Notes: generated from the letters alone by a model not told the origin. Shown: positions 26,358-36,680, counted from the first letter of the stretch. The stretch: DNA of 64,000 bases from Cerina litoralis (GCA_022008415.1 JAIRBC010000009.1:1-64000); one strand, 5' to 3'. Made by a program: numbers and translations.

Positions 26358-27467
26358 TCACAGCCTTACCCCTATCCCGAACTCTACCGCCTCGGCCTTC
26401 GCCCCATGTGATTTAAGGGTAATCGCGCCAAAAATCTTTTTGTTAAAGTAATATTTCATCCCTATCCGAAGATAGGTCCTTCCCTCAAAATCATAGGGAT
26501 AGTACACATAGTATCCAAACTGGCCCAAAAGGGACATCTTGTTTATAAAAAGCTCATATCCGGCAAAGAGCCCAACCCGCTTATAATCCGTATCCGGGTC
26601 TACCGACTCCTCCGGAAATGAGATCGACTGATATAAGATCAATTCCTTTAAGAAATTAGAAAAGAATACGTCTCCTCCCAATTGTACGGCACTTTTACGA
26701 CTCAGTCGTTTATCTGCATATGCCGAGAGTATATAAAAGGGGAACTGCCCCGAGTTGACCACGTCGCTTTCATTTACTCCTGACCTAAATACCAAATTAA
26801 GACGCACCGGTTCGGAAATCTTTTCCAATTCCGTTGGAGGAACGTAATAGGCCGCTTTCCCCCCGTCCAGGTCATAAACCAATCCTAGATTGAAGGCGAT
26901 GGTATTGGTAGAGGTATTGGGTGCCTTTACATTGGCATTGGAATAGTGTACCAAAGATATCCCCGTCTTAAAACCAAGGCCATCGATGATATTTTCCCTG
27001 TGGTAGTTAAGCATTAAGTAGGTAGAACTCAATATATGCGAACCGTAGGCATTGTTCCTAAAATTGTGGTTTTTGTCGTAAGGATGCGTATTGTATGCCA
27101 GTCCCTGAGCAAGTCTAAACTGAAGGTTTCGCTTAAAAAAATAAAAGTTGTAGTGGGCATATAATCCAAAGTTGCGACCTAATGTGCCATTGTTCATCTC
27201 TTGATAAATGAACGAACCGCCCACATCCGGATAGTTATAGGCCTGTTCCCATTCCTTGAGACCGTAGGTTTTTTTATTATAACTCAAAATAACGCCCATG
27301 GGATGGGCGGTGATCAAATGGGAGATATCCGGATTGTGCAACAGGATAGAGCCATAAAACTCGCTAATATCCACGGTAGATTTTCGATGTCTTTTATCGG
27401 TCTGGCCAAAGCAAAAAACAGCCGACAAAAAAAACAAGATCAATAGGCGTAGGCTCATGGAGTGCAA
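26358..27467 (-). CDS. acyloxyacyl hydrolase / PagL-like outer membrane protein
   Basis: 369 residues with a signal peptide (cleavage after CFGQ) and a beta-barrel pattern ending in a C-terminal FGIGVRL. The segment SLVHYSNANVKAPN (about 177-190) resembles the His-x-Ser-Asn catalytic motif of PagL-type lipid A 3-O-deacylases. It would trim an acyl chain from lipid A in the outer membrane. N-terminal 100 residues are additional to the compact PagL of Proteobacteria, as is usual in Bacteroidota members. Divided from metF by only 12 bases, yet functionally unrelated. Confidence 0.75.
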   Translation of the reverse strand: MHSMSLRLLILFFLSAVFCFGQTDKRHRKSTVDISEFYGSILLHNPDISHLITAHPMGVILSYNKKTYGLKEWEQAYNYPDVGGSFIYQEMNNGTLGRNFGLYAHYNFYFFKRNLQFRLAQGLAYNTHPYDKNHNFRNNAYGSHILSSTYLMLNYHRENIIDGLGFKTGISLVHYSNANVKAPNTSTNTIAFNLGLVYDLDGGKAAYYVPPTELEKISEPVRLNLVFRSGVNESDVVNSGQFPFYILSAYADKRLSRKSAVQLGGDVFFSNFLKELILYQSISFPEESVDPDTDYKRVGLFAGYELFINKMSLLGQFGYYVYYPYDFEGRTYLRIGMKYYFNKKIFGAITLKSHGAKAEAVEFGIGVRL

Positions 27468-27479
27468 AAGTAATGAAAT

Positions 27480-28433
27480 TCAAAAAACCCCTTCCGCAAT
27501 GGCCTTAATATTGTCGGATTTTCCCATAGAATAATAATGAAGTACGGGCACACCGGCAGCCTTGAGTTCTTTGGACTGCTGTATGGCCCATTCTATACCC
27601 ACCTGGCGAACCGCGGCATTATCCTTACAGGCGTCCACCGCATCGATAAGATTTTGGGGCAGGTCTATCCTAAACACTTGCGGCAGTAGTTGCAAGTGCC
27701 TTTTTACTGCAATAGGTTTAATCCCTGGGATAATGGGGACGGTAATACCCAGCGCCCTGGCAGCTTCGACGAACTTAAAGAACGGTTCATTGTCAAAGAA
27801 CATTTGGGTCACCACATAGTGCGCTCCTGCATCTATCTTTTCCTTTAGCCGTTTTAGGTCCGATTGCAGGGAAGGTGCTTCCAAATGCTTTTCGGGGTAT
27901 CCGGCAACCCCGATACAGATCTCCGCAACGTTATGGGACTCGATAGACTGGTTTAAATAATGGCCTTGATTTAAATCGGCTATCTGCCGCACCAGCTCGG
28001 ACGCATAGCAATGGCCCCCCTTGGCGGGAACAAAATATTTCTCATCCTTCATGGCATCCCCTCTCAGGGCCATGACATTTTCGATACCCAAATAATGGCA
28101 GTCGACCAACAGGTATTCCGTTTCCTCCTTGGTAAAGCCCCCACACAATACATGTGGTACGGTATCTACGTTGTATTTATGGGAAATGGAAGCACAGATA
28201 CCTATGGTGCCAGGCCTCATCCGTGTCATTTTCCTTTCCAGAAGATTGCCCTTTTCTATATATATATACTCCTCCCGAGAGGTAGTGACATCTATAAACG
28301 GGGGATCGAACTCCATAAGGGGATCTATATTGTCGTAAAGTTCCTGAATACTCTTCCCCTTTACTGGTGGAATTACCTCAAAGGAAAACAACGTTTTTCC
28401 CTTGGCATTTTTTATGTGGTCGGTTACTTTCAT
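27480..28433 (-). CDS. metF: methylenetetrahydrofolate reductase
   Basis: Reduces 5,10-methylene-THF to 5-methyl-THF, the methyl donor for MetH. The 317-residue FAD TIM-barrel has FSFEVIPPVKGKS (16-28) with the catalytic Glu, ALRGDA (about 119), and the FAD/folate-binding C-terminal half (VTQMFFDNEPFFKF). It is last in the minus-strand run metH-N, metH-C, metF, 31 bases after metH-C, so folate methyl supply and use are in one operon. Confidence 0.94.
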   Translation of the reverse strand: MKVTDHIKNAKGKTLFSFEVIPPVKGKSIQELYDNIDPLMEFDPPFIDVTTSREEYIYIEKGNLLERKMTRMRPGTIGICASISHKYNVDTVPHVLCGGFTKEETEYLLVDCHYLGIENVMALRGDAMKDEKYFVPAKGGHCYASELVRQIADLNQGHYLNQSIESHNVAEICIGVAGYPEKHLEAPSLQSDLKRLKEKIDAGAHYVVTQMFFDNEPFFKFVEAARALGITVPIIPGIKPIAVKRHLQLLPQVFRIDLPQNLIDAVDACKDNAAVRQVGIEWAIQQSKELKAAGVPVLHYYSMGKSDNIKAIAEGVF

Positions 28434-28464
28434 CCTTCTTTAGTTGATGGTTGTTGGTTGTTGG

Positions 28465-31185
28465 TTAATCATCAGCTATACTCGGAGCCAACCATTTAGA
28501 AGCCTCTTCCACGGATATTCCCTTTCGTTCGGCGAAATTGACAACCTGATCCTGTTTAATCTTACCTATACCAAAGTACCTGGCCTCCGGGTGGGCAAAA
28601 TAATACCCGCTAACACTCGAGGCTGGCCACATGGCCAAACTTTCGGTCAGCTCTACCCCTATTTTTTCCTTTACCCCCAAAACTTCCCATATCGTCAATT
28701 TTTCTAAATGATCGGGACATGCTGGATATCCCGGAGCCGGACGGATGCCTTTGTAAACCTCTCCTATCAGTTCCTGATTGCTCAAATTTTCATCGGCGGC
28801 ATAGCCCCAATATTTGGTCCTGACATCCTTGTGTAGATATTCCGCAAAGGCTTCCGCCAATCTGTCCGATAAGGCCTTTACCATTATGGAATTGTAATCG
28901 TCCAGGTCTTTCCGGAACATTTCGGCCTTTTCCTCGGTCCCAAAACCAGTTGTTACGCAAAAACATCCTATATAATCCTGAATGCCCGTTTCCTGGGGTG
29001 CAATAAAATCGGCTAGCGCAAAATTCGGCTTCCCGGCATGCTTTTTCAGTTGTTGCCGCAAAGTACGAAATTTGAATTTACGCGCTCCGTCCACCAGTTC
29101 TATGTCGTCATCATTCACCGTATTGGCAGGGAAAAGTCCGTAAATGGCCTTGGCTGTTAACCATTTTTCCTCAAAAATCCTACGGAGCATCCCTTGGGCA
29201 TCCGCAAAAAGTTCGGTTGCCTGTTTACCGACCAATTCATCGTTCAAAATGTCCGGGTACTTGCCGTGGAGTTCCCAACTTCTAAAGAAGGGTGTCCAAT
29301 CTAATATCTCCTCCAATTTTCTCAGATCGAAATCCTCAATGATCTGAATTCCTAGCTGATAGGGCTTAGTGATATCCGAGGCCTGCCAATCTATGGCGTA
29401 TTTATTTTTTCTAGCGTCGAGAATGGACAAATATTCCTTGTGCTTGGTACGCTTAAGGAACTGTTGCCTAAACACCTCGTAATCGGCCTTTACGGACTCC
29501 GTATATTTTTGGGAAGTTTCCTTTTGCAAAAGGTCACCAACAACGGTCACCGCCCTGGATGCATCGTTTACATGAACCACTGTATTTTTATATTGGGGAT
29601 CTATTTTTACTGCGGTGTGGGCCTTACTGGTGGTCGCCCCTCCAATTAGCAAAGGAATCGAGAAATTTTGTCGTTCCATTTCCTTGGCCAAAAATGCCAT
29701 CTCATCCAATGAAGGGGTGATAAGGCCACTTAGTCCAATGGCATCTACATTTTCATCGACGGCGGTCTGTAGAATTTTTTCTGGGGGCACCATTACCCCA
29801 AGATCAATAATCTCGTAATTGTTACAGGCAAGGACCACACCGACAATATTTTTACCAATATCGTGGACATCGCCCTTTACCGTAGCCATTAGAATTTTGC
29901 CGGCGTGCCCATTCCCATCCTCGGATTCCGGACTGGCCAATTTCTCTTCTTCAATAAACGGCAAAAGATAAGCCACCGCCTTTTTCATCACGCGGGCCGA
30001 TTTTACTACTTGCGGAAGGAACATTTTGCCGCTTCCGAATAGGTCGCCCACCACGTTCATCCCGATCATCAAATGCCCTTCTATGACCTGTATGGTCTGA
30101 GCGACGGATTGCCTGGCCTCTTCCACATCCTCAACGATATATTGATCCACACCTTTTACAAGGGCATGGGTTATACGGTCCTGCAATGAATTTTTCCGCC
30201 AGGAAAGGTCCACGGTCCTTTCTTTGGCATTGCCGACAACGCTCTCCGCAAAATCCAACAGACGTTCGGTGGCATCATCCCTCCTGTTCAAGATTACGTC
30301 CTCTACGCGATCCAATAAATCCTTGGGAATGTTGTCATAAACTTCCAACATGGACGGGTTAACGATACCCATGTTCATTCCGGCCTTGATGGCATGGTAC
30401 AGAAAAACGGAATGCATCGCCTCCCGTACAGGATTGTTGCCGCGAAAGGAAAAGGATACATTGCTAACGCCCCCACTTACACTGCAATGGGGCAGATTTT
30501 TCTTTACCCACGCGGTTGCCTCGATAAAATCGAGCGCATTGCGCTTGTGCTCGTCCATTCCGGTAGCTACAGGGAAGATATTCAGGTCAAAAATGATATC
30601 TTCCGGAGCAAATTTTACCCGGTTCACCAAAATATCATACGATCTTTTGGAAATTTCCAATCGCCGTTCGTAATTATCTGCCTGGCCATCCTCATCGAAA
30701 GCCATTACGATAACGGCCGCTCCGTAACGCTTTACCAACTTGGCATGACGAATAAACTCTTCCTCCCCTTCCTTAAGACTAATAGAATTAACTACACATT
30801 TGCCTTGCACCACCTGAAGTCCGGCTTCGATAATATCCCATTTGGAGCTGTCGATCATTATAGGAACACGGGCTATATCGGGTTCGGCCATTATGAGGTT
30901 CAGAAACTTAACCATGACCTTCTTCCCGTCCAAAAGACCATCGTCCATATTTACATCGATGATCTGGGCCCCACCTTCTACCTGTTCACGGGCAATGTCC
31001 AAAGCCTCCTCGAACTTTTCTTCATTGATCAACCGGAGGAATTTTTTGGATCCCGCCACGTTGGTCCGCTCCCCTACATTAACGAAATTACTTTCCGGAG
31101 TAACGATCAAGGGCTCAAGACCACTTAAAGTAAGACCACGCCTCTTTGGGGTTTGCCTCTCTATTTCTGAATTTAATTTGTTCAT
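28465..31185 (-). CDS. metH: methionine synthase, folate/cobalamin/activation domains (MetH C-terminal part)
   Basis: 906 residues covering three of the four MetH modules: pterin-binding barrel (about 25-300; [13 protein letters not shown], then [11 protein letters not shown]), cobalamin-binding module (about 320-570; the axial-His motif DVHDIG at about 433, and VGLS-type loop) and reactivation domain (about 590-900; [15 protein letters not shown] binds SAM). The homocysteine-binding module is a separate gene immediately upstream, three bases away. The split is common in Bacteroidota. It makes the enzyme B12-dependent. Confidence 0.95.
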   Translation of the reverse strand: MNKLNSEIERQTPKRRGLTLSGLEPLIVTPESNFVNVGERTNVAGSKKFLRLINEEKFEEALDIAREQVEGGAQIIDVNMDDGLLDGKKVMVKFLNLIMAEPDIARVPIMIDSSKWDIIEAGLQVVQGKCVVNSISLKEGEEEFIRHAKLVKRYGAAVIVMAFDEDGQADNYERRLEISKRSYDILVNRVKFAPEDIIFDLNIFPVATGMDEHKRNALDFIEATAWVKKNLPHCSVSGGVSNVSFSFRGNNPVREAMHSVFLYHAIKAGMNMGIVNPSMLEVYDNIPKDLLDRVEDVILNRRDDATERLLDFAESVVGNAKERTVDLSWRKNSLQDRITHALVKGVDQYIVEDVEEARQSVAQTIQVIEGHLMIGMNVVGDLFGSGKMFLPQVVKSARVMKKAVAYLLPFIEEEKLASPESEDGNGHAGKILMATVKGDVHDIGKNIVGVVLACNNYEIIDLGVMVPPEKILQTAVDENVDAIGLSGLITPSLDEMAFLAKEMERQNFSIPLLIGGATTSKAHTAVKIDPQYKNTVVHVNDASRAVTVVGDLLQKETSQKYTESVKADYEVFRQQFLKRTKHKEYLSILDARKNKYAIDWQASDITKPYQLGIQIIEDFDLRKLEEILDWTPFFRSWELHGKYPDILNDELVGKQATELFADAQGMLRRIFEEKWLTAKAIYGLFPANTVNDDDIELVDGARKFKFRTLRQQLKKHAGKPNFALADFIAPQETGIQDYIGCFCVTTGFGTEEKAEMFRKDLDDYNSIMVKALSDRLAEAFAEYLHKDVRTKYWGYAADENLSNQELIGEVYKGIRPAPGYPACPDHLEKLTIWEVLGVKEKIGVELTESLAMWPASSVSGYYFAHPEARYFGIGKIKQDQVVNFAERKGISVEEASKWLAPSIADD

Positions 31186-31188
31186 TGT

Positions 31189-32199
31189 TTATTCTGTAGT
31201 ACAAATTGAGCCGATTTTTCTCGGATCATACAATTTTGCCAAGTCGGCCAAGGCTTTAATATGTTCTTCCGTAGTCCCGCAACAACCCCCAACAATGTTT
31301 ACCAGTCCTTTTTCCAAATACTCCTTTATCTGGTCGGCCATCTGTTCCGGGGTCTCGTCGTATTCTCCAAAGGCATTTGGCAACCCTGCGTTGGGGTGGG
31401 CAGAAATGGCGGCATCCGATTTCTGTGACAGCACCTCCAAATATGGAGTTAATTGTTTTGCCCCTAAGGCACAGTTCAATCCGATCGATAGAAGAGGAAT
31501 GTGTGATATGGAAATTAAAAAGGCCTCTGCCGTTTGTCCAGAAAGTGTACGTCCAGAAGCATCGGTGATGGTTCCGCTCACCATGACCGGCACCGAAATG
31601 TTCCGTTCCTCCTTAATTTCTTCAATGGCAAACAGGGCTGCCTTGGCATTCAACGTATCAAAGACGGTTTCCACCAACAAGACGTCTACACCTCCATCGA
31701 GCAAGGCCTCGGCTTGTTGTTTGTAGGCTTTTCTTAGCTCCTCAAAAGAAATTGCCCGGAATCCGGGGTCGTTCACATCGGGAGACATACTTGCCGTTCG
31801 GTTGGTAGGTCCCATGCTGCCCGCCACAAACCTAGGTTTATCTGGGCACATCGAAGTAAATTTCTCCGCCACTTCTTTAGCGATCCTGGCCGATTCATAG
31901 TTTAAATCGTACACCAATTCTTCCATGTGATAATCTGCCATTGCAATAGTAGTACTAGAGAAGGTGTTGGTCTCCAGAATATCGGCACCAGCTTCCAAAT
32001 ATTTGCGGTGTACCTCCGCAATCGCATCTGGCTTGGTCAAGGACAACAGATCATTGTTTCCTTGTAGGGGATAAGGCCAATCCTTGAAACGCTCCCCGCG
32101 AAAATCTGCTTCTGAGAAATTGTAACGCTGTAGCATGGTCCCCATCGCACCATCCAAAATCAGGATTCGCTCTTCTATAATTTTTTCGATATTTCCCAT
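31189..32199 (-). CDS. metH: homocysteine S-methyltransferase module of split MetH
   Basis: 336 residues forming the homocysteine-binding barrel that is fused in E. coli MetH. I chose the start giving [20 protein letters not shown]; the longer frame to 32286 adds 29 residues without family support. Zinc ligands are visible in GLNCALG (about 237) and GGCCGTT (about 302). It needs the C-terminal partner (three bases downstream) for methyl transfer, so the two products should assemble. The 247 bases upstream contain an unusual set of interleaved inverted repeats. Confidence 0.94.
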   Translation of the reverse strand: MGNIEKIIEERILILDGAMGTMLQRYNFSEADFRGERFKDWPYPLQGNNDLLSLTKPDAIAEVHRKYLEAGADILETNTFSSTTIAMADYHMEELVYDLNYESARIAKEVAEKFTSMCPDKPRFVAGSMGPTNRTASMSPDVNDPGFRAISFEELRKAYKQQAEALLDGGVDVLLVETVFDTLNAKAALFAIEEIKEERNISVPVMVSGTITDASGRTLSGQTAEAFLISISHIPLLSIGLNCALGAKQLTPYLEVLSQKSDAAISAHPNAGLPNAFGEYDETPEQMADQIKEYLEKGLVNIVGGCCGTTEEHIKALADLAKLYDPRKIGSICTTE

Positions 32200-32221
32200 A
32201 GATTTATTGCAATTAAGCTGA

Positions 32222-32362
32222 TATGCGATTTGGTCGGTCGAAACGGGGAAGATCCCAATAATTCTGACTTTGCAAAGTAACGGCATAGCACGGTCAAATA
32301 CAAGGGAATCGGGCTTTTTGGACCGTATAAACCCACCTTATAAATCGCATAACAAAAAGCCC
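32222..32362 (-). promoter_or_regulatory. interleaved inverted repeats in the metH leader
   Basis: Two perfect 10-bp inverted repeats alternate: GGGCTTTTTG (32311-32320) with CAAAAAGCCC (32353-32362), and TATGCGATTT (32222-32231) with AAATCGCATA (32342-32351). In the minus-strand transcript the order is B', A', B, A, so the hairpins are either mutually exclusive or form a pseudoknot, with the last arm about 23 bases before the metH ATG. No known riboswitch consensus (cobalamin, SAM, THF) is evident. Confidence 0.5.
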
Positions 32363-32446
32363 GCCTAATTTGAGAGTCTTCTACTAACTCCCATCTCGGC
32401 AGGCCGTGTCCCGTTATAAATAATTATCGCATAGACCTAATCCAAA

Positions 32447-33511
32447 CTAGGCCATAATACTCTGTACCACTTCTTTTTTGGCTTCTTTTTTGGTGCCGTC
32501 AAATCCTTCCACCCCTCCCACAGTGGTATATTTCATTACGTAACGTTTTCCCGGGTTTATCAATTGATAGGCACTCTGACACATTACAGCCGCTTCGTGG
32601 AAACCGGAAAGTATCAATTTTAGTTTGCCAGGGTAGGTATTTACATCCCCGATGGCGTATACTCCGGGAATATTGGTCTGATAATCATAGGCATTGTTTA
32701 CCTTGATAGCATTTCTCTCTATCTCGAAACCCCAGTTTCCGATGGGTCCCAACTTTGGGGAAAGTCCGAACAGGGGTATGAACGCATCGACCTCCACATA
32801 GGTCTCGCCTTTCTCCTTATCGTTGTGGGTGACAATAACTGCTTCCAGTTCTGTCTTACCGTGTAGGGCGGTAACCTCGGCTTCGGTAAAAAGTTGAATT
32901 TTGCCCAATTTGGCCAATTCGGAGGCCTTTTCAACGGAATCCAACGCTCCTCTAAACTCGTTTCTTCGGTGCACCAATGAAACCTCGCTCGCGATTTCCG
33001 CCAAATATATGGCCCAATCCAAAGCAGAATCCCCACCACCGGAAATTACTACTTTTTTATTTCGGTACACTTCGGGATCCTTGATCATATAAGCAATCCC
33101 CCTATCTTCAAAATTCTGAATATTCGGAATCAAAGGCTTCCTGGGTTCAAAAGAACCGAGGCCACCGGCGATTACAACAACGGGGGCATGGTGCTCGGTT
33201 CCTTTGTTGGTCGTAACTATAAAGGAGCCATCCTCTTGCTTATCCAACGTTTCCGCTCTTTCACCAAGTGTAAATCCAGGATCAAAAGGCCTTATTTGAT
33301 CCATAAGGTTCTTCACGAGATCCCCGGCCAATATTTCTGGAAACGCGGGTATATCGTAAATGGGCTTCTTTGGATATATCTCGGAACATTGTCCACCCGG
33401 CTGGGGCAAAGCATCGATCAAATGCGTTTTTAGTTTTAACAATCCAGCTTCAAAAACGGTGAACAACCCTGTTGGTCCTGCACCAATTATTAAAATATCT
33501 GTTTTTATCAT
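32447..33511 (-). CDS. ferredoxin-NADP+ reductase-like flavoprotein (thioredoxin-reductase fold)
   Basis: 354-residue NAD(P)/FAD oxidoreductase. FAD site GAGPTGLFTVFEAG (9-22), QPGGQC, and NADPH site GGGDSALDWA (about 158-167) are present, but there is no CxxC disulfide between them, so it is not a thioredoxin reductase. This matches TrxR-type ferredoxin-NADP reductases. Located just after cobA and sulfite reductase, it likely supplies electrons to the reductase through ferredoxin. The link is contextual. Confidence 0.88.
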   Translation of the reverse strand: MIKTDILIIGAGPTGLFTVFEAGLLKLKTHLIDALPQPGGQCSEIYPKKPIYDIPAFPEILAGDLVKNLMDQIRPFDPGFTLGERAETLDKQEDGSFIVTTNKGTEHHAPVVVIAGGLGSFEPRKPLIPNIQNFEDRGIAYMIKDPEVYRNKKVVISGGGDSALDWAIYLAEIASEVSLVHRRNEFRGALDSVEKASELAKLGKIQLFTEAEVTALHGKTELEAVIVTHNDKEKGETYVEVDAFIPLFGLSPKLGPIGNWGFEIERNAIKVNNAYDYQTNIPGVYAIGDVNTYPGKLKLILSGFHEAAVMCQSAYQLINPGKRYVMKYTTVGGVEGFDGTKKEAKKEVVQSIMA

Positions 33512-33559
33512 TAGGTTTGACTTAATTGTGGTTTTATAAATTCTTCCCTTAGGCCAGTT

Positions 33560-34426
33560 TTAAACAGGGGAAAGGGCTTCTAATTTTGAGCGATGGTTTT
33601 CGGCCAGTTGTATCATAATTTTCCGATGGGCGACCACTTCCCCGATAACAATAATGGCCGGATTGGCCAATTGTCGCTTCCTGACCACTTCTTCAATGGT
33701 AGCCACGGTAGCGACTCCGATTTTCTCATCCCAACAGGTCCCGTTCTGGATAACACCGATAGGAAGATCGGATTTTCCCTGCTTTTTATACAAGGTTACG
33801 ATTTCCGAAAGTTTGGACATGCCCATTAAGATAATTACGGTAGCTTCCGATTGTGCAGCCAACGCTACATCGTTGGACAACTTGTGCTCCTTGGTCGTTC
33901 CGGTAATGACCCAAAAGCTTTCCGAGGATCCCCTTTTGGTCACTGGAATTCCCTGATAGGCAGGTACTGCCGTACTGGACGATATCCCTGGGACCATGTC
34001 GACCGTTAGGCCATGGGCAGCGGCAAATTCCATTTCCTCGGCACCACGGCCAAAAACGAAGGGGTCGCCTCCCTTTAAGCGTACTACATGTCTATGGGAC
34101 CTGGCCCTACTAACGATCAATTCGTTGATCTGTTCTTGGCGATATGCATAGCAACCTTTCCGTTTGCCTACAAAAATATGTTCGGCCTGGGGGGCATACT
34201 CTAGCAATTCAGGGTTTACCAAGGCGTCGTAAAGCACCACATCCGCACCTTGCAAAGCTTTTATAGCTTTTAGTGTGATGAGTTCTACGTCGCCAGGGCC
34301 AGCTCCTACGACCGTAAGAAACCCCATTGTCCCCTCTCGGACAGGATACTCCTTGCCCGCTGCTTGTTTGGCAACGGAATTACCCGCTGGGATGGATTCG
34401 GCGATATGTCGACTCTTATGGTTCAT
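33560..34426 (-). CDS. cobA: uroporphyrinogen-III C-methyltransferase
   Basis: Makes precorrin-2 from uroporphyrinogen III with two SAM molecules, toward siroheme for sulfite reductase. The catalytic domain has VVGAGPGDVELITLKA (about 38-53), RLKGGDPFVFGRGAEE and VTKRGSS. The frame to 34426 adds 33 Ser/Ala/Gly-rich residues before MGFLTVVGAGP (34327), a length beyond the usual, so either start may be used. The start lies only three bases after the sulfite reductase stop, which favours coupling and the longer form. No dehydrogenase/ferrochelatase (CysG-N) domain. Confidence 0.92.
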   Translation of the reverse strand: MNHKSRHIAESIPAGNSVAKQAAGKEYPVREGTMGFLTVVGAGPGDVELITLKAIKALQGADVVLYDALVNPELLEYAPQAEHIFVGKRKGCYAYRQEQINELIVSRARSHRHVVRLKGGDPFVFGRGAEEMEFAAAHGLTVDMVPGISSSTAVPAYQGIPVTKRGSSESFWVITGTTKEHKLSNDVALAAQSEATVIILMGMSKLSEIVTLYKKQGKSDLPIGVIQNGTCWDEKIGVATVATIEEVVRKRQLANPAIIVIGEVVAHRKIMIQLAENHRSKLEALSPV

Positions 34427-34429
34427 GGC

Positions 34430-36523
34430 TTATGCTTCCGCAAGTTCTAATTTTCTGTAGGCCTCCGCTTTCTCCAAAAAAGTTCTGGTGTCTTCCAGAT
34501 AACTTTTTGCAAACGCTTGGGTGGGTGGATTTTGGTTCAATTGAAGTATAAACTTCTCAAATGAGGTTCCCAGATCGATCTTATTGACGGATACGAAGAA
34601 CGCATCAAAATCTTCTATGATACCAATGTGGGTATTGGTCTTTTTATTCTCCGCCAACAACAGGGCCTTGGCAGAATTTATGATGGAAGAGTACGAATGA
34701 TAGATACTTGCAGCCCATTTTTGATCGTTAAAGGCAGTTTGGGCATTTTCAATTTTCTCCTCACTCTCGGTAAACAAGGTTGCGATCAAATCTATGATAA
34801 CACCGGCACATTCCCCTACCCCAATGGCTTTTTTGTATTGTTCATTGGTCCCCCAATCTATAAAATCCTCGGGGGTAAGGCTTTCTGTGTCTGCCAAAGG
34901 TTTTAAAAAATCGTAGAAATAGATTTGACCTTTTTCCCCGTAATAATCGACAAAGGATTTTCCATTGGCGTTGGCCTCAAAATCATCCAATATTAAACGC
35001 AAGGCTTGTGGTCCACGCTTACTCGGAACTTTGATTACTTTGTCCGCATAACGACCGTTCCCGTCACCAAAATTTCCACCGCCCAACAAGACCTGAAGGG
35101 CCGGTGCCACTGTCTTGTTTTTGGCCCTAATGGACATCCCTTGAAAGCCTATGTTCGCCATATTGTGCTGTCCGCAAGCGTTCATACAACCGCTTATTTT
35201 TATGGCCACGTCCGGGTTGTCGATATAATGGGGATATTCAGCATCAATAATGCGTTCCAATTCGGCCGCAATTCCGGTACTACTGGCAATACCCAAGTTG
35301 CAGGTATCCGTACCCGGGCAGGCCGTTATATCGGCAGCCGTGTTATATCCGGGCAAAGCCATGCCCAACTTGTTCAATTCGTTATAAAAAAAAGGGACCA
35401 GTTCTTCCTTTACGTAAGGGATCAATATATTTTGACGCAGGGTCATCCGCATCTCCCCAGCCGCATATTTCTCTACGAGGTCGGCCAATTGGCGTGCTTC
35501 CTTGGTATAGAAATCCCCCAGCTTCACACGAATACCGATGGCGACATAACCTTTCTGCTTTTGGGGCACCAAATTGGTGCGTCTCCATCGTTCAAAAGTT
35601 TTCTGGTCTTTAATTCCTATTTTGGGGACATCTTTTACCTCTGCAATTTTCACTTTTGGATAGGCCTCGGCATCTATGGGATAGGATTTAAATGGAACGG
35701 CCAATTCTTCTTCCCTCAATAACTCCACGAACTTGTCTAACCCAATATTCTGGATCAGAAATTTCATCCGTGCCTTATTTCGGTTATTGCGTTCGCCGTA
35801 GCGGTCGAATACGCGAACCACATTTTCCATCAAAGGAATTATCTTGTCTGCAGGTAAAAATTGGAACAACAGATCGGCATGTCGCGGCTGGGCACCCAAA
35901 CCACCACCGAGCAATACCTTGAACCCCCTTATGCCGTTCTCGACCTTCGCGATTAGACCTATGTCGTGCAAATAGGAAAGACCCGTGTCCTTGTCACTGG
36001 CAGAAAATGAAACCTTAAATTTTCGACCCATTTCCTGGTTGGGCGGGTTTCTAAGAAAATACTCAAAAAGCGCATGTGCATAGGGAGAAACATCAAATGG
36101 TTCGTCGACATCGATTCCCGCCGTTTCACTGGCCGTTACGTTGCGCACCGTATTGCCACAGGCTTCTCTAATGGTCACCTCATCCTTCTCCAACTCTGTC
36201 CAAAGCTGTGGGGTCCGGGCCACATCCACAAAATGTATCTGGATGTCCTGTCGCGTCGTTATGTGAAGCCGGCCAGTGGAATATTCCTCGGAAACCTCGC
36301 AAATCCTACGCAACTGGGCCGAAGTAACCTTGCCATAAGGCCGTTTAATTCGGATCATTTGCACTCCAGGCTGCCGTTGGCCATAAATACCTCTTGCCAA
36401 ACGTACGCTACGGAACTTATCATCCGTTATTTTTCCGCCTTTGAACAAGTTGATTTTTCTTCCAAGATCTAAAATATCCTGTTCTACTACCGGATTAACC
36501 AATTCTGATGTAAATGTTTTCAT
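34430..36523 (-). CDS. sulfite/nitrite reductase fused to a HEPN-like domain
   Basis: 697 residues. Positions 1 to about 560 are a siroheme-[4Fe-4S] sulfite reductase hemoprotein with duplicated ferredoxin-like and catalytic domains. Cluster cysteines are Cys402 and Cys408 in ACPGTDTC and Cys446 and Cys450 in CMNAC; GRLHITTRQDIQIH and RMTLRQNILIPY are the siroheme-binding repeats. Residues about 577-697 form a separate helical HEPN-like domain (AASIYHSYSSIINSAKALLL) lacking a clear catalytic R-x4-6-H. In the cys context it reduces sulfite to sulfide. The HEPN tail's role is unknown. Confidence 0.92.
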   Translation of the reverse strand: MKTFTSELVNPVVEQDILDLGRKINLFKGGKITDDKFRSVRLARGIYGQRQPGVQMIRIKRPYGKVTSAQLRRICEVSEEYSTGRLHITTRQDIQIHFVDVARTPQLWTELEKDEVTIREACGNTVRNVTASETAGIDVDEPFDVSPYAHALFEYFLRNPPNQEMGRKFKVSFSASDKDTGLSYLHDIGLIAKVENGIRGFKVLLGGGLGAQPRHADLLFQFLPADKIIPLMENVVRVFDRYGERNNRNKARMKFLIQNIGLDKFVELLREEELAVPFKSYPIDAEAYPKVKIAEVKDVPKIGIKDQKTFERWRRTNLVPQKQKGYVAIGIRVKLGDFYTKEARQLADLVEKYAAGEMRMTLRQNILIPYVKEELVPFFYNELNKLGMALPGYNTAADITACPGTDTCNLGIASSTGIAAELERIIDAEYPHYIDNPDVAIKISGCMNACGQHNMANIGFQGMSIRAKNKTVAPALQVLLGGGNFGDGNGRYADKVIKVPSKRGPQALRLILDDFEANANGKSFVDYYGEKGQIYFYDFLKPLADTESLTPEDFIDWGTNEQYKKAIGVGECAGVIIDLIATLFTESEEKIENAQTAFNDQKWAASIYHSYSSIINSAKALLLAENKKTNTHIGIIEDFDAFFVSVNKIDLGTSFEKFILQLNQNPPTQAFAKSYLEDTRTFLEKAEAYRKLELAEA

Positions 36524-36529
36524 AAGTCG

Positions 36530-36580
36530 GGCCCGTTAACCCCCTACCTCACTGTGACTACGCTCAGCGACCGGAGAACT
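36530..36580. repeat. degenerate dispersed repeat before sulfite reductase
   Basis: The stretch around 36549-36575 (CACTGTGACTACGCTCAGCG) resembles the degenerate form of a very common flavobacterial intergenic repeat (TTCGACTxCGCTCAG type). No ORF or hairpin of note. Confidence 0.3.
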
Positions 36581-36623
36581 CTTAACTGGGCAGATCAAGA
36601 GTAAATTTATATTTGTCTACTTA

Positions 36624-36642
36624 TCCTATAGATTCAATAGGT
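36624..36642 (-). promoter_or_regulatory. Rrf2-type operator site (sulfite reductase operon)
   Basis: TCCTATAGATTCAATAGGT, 19 bp, palindromic arms CCTAT / ATAGG. It aligns without gaps to the sites at 40027-40045 and 40712-40730. A -7-like TAGTTTTA on the minus strand (36650-36657) precedes it, so the site would cover the start of transcription of the sulfite reductase-cobA run. Confidence 0.6.
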
Positions 36643-36680
36643 TAATTGATAAAACTATTCCCTTCCTCTTTTTGATTTCC

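Noticed and set aside
32285..32315. ATTTGACCGTGCTATGCC in the metH leader, resembling the SAM-II L1 sequence
   Set aside because: No GCTAAA follows at a suitable distance; only AGCTTAA lies much further downstream.
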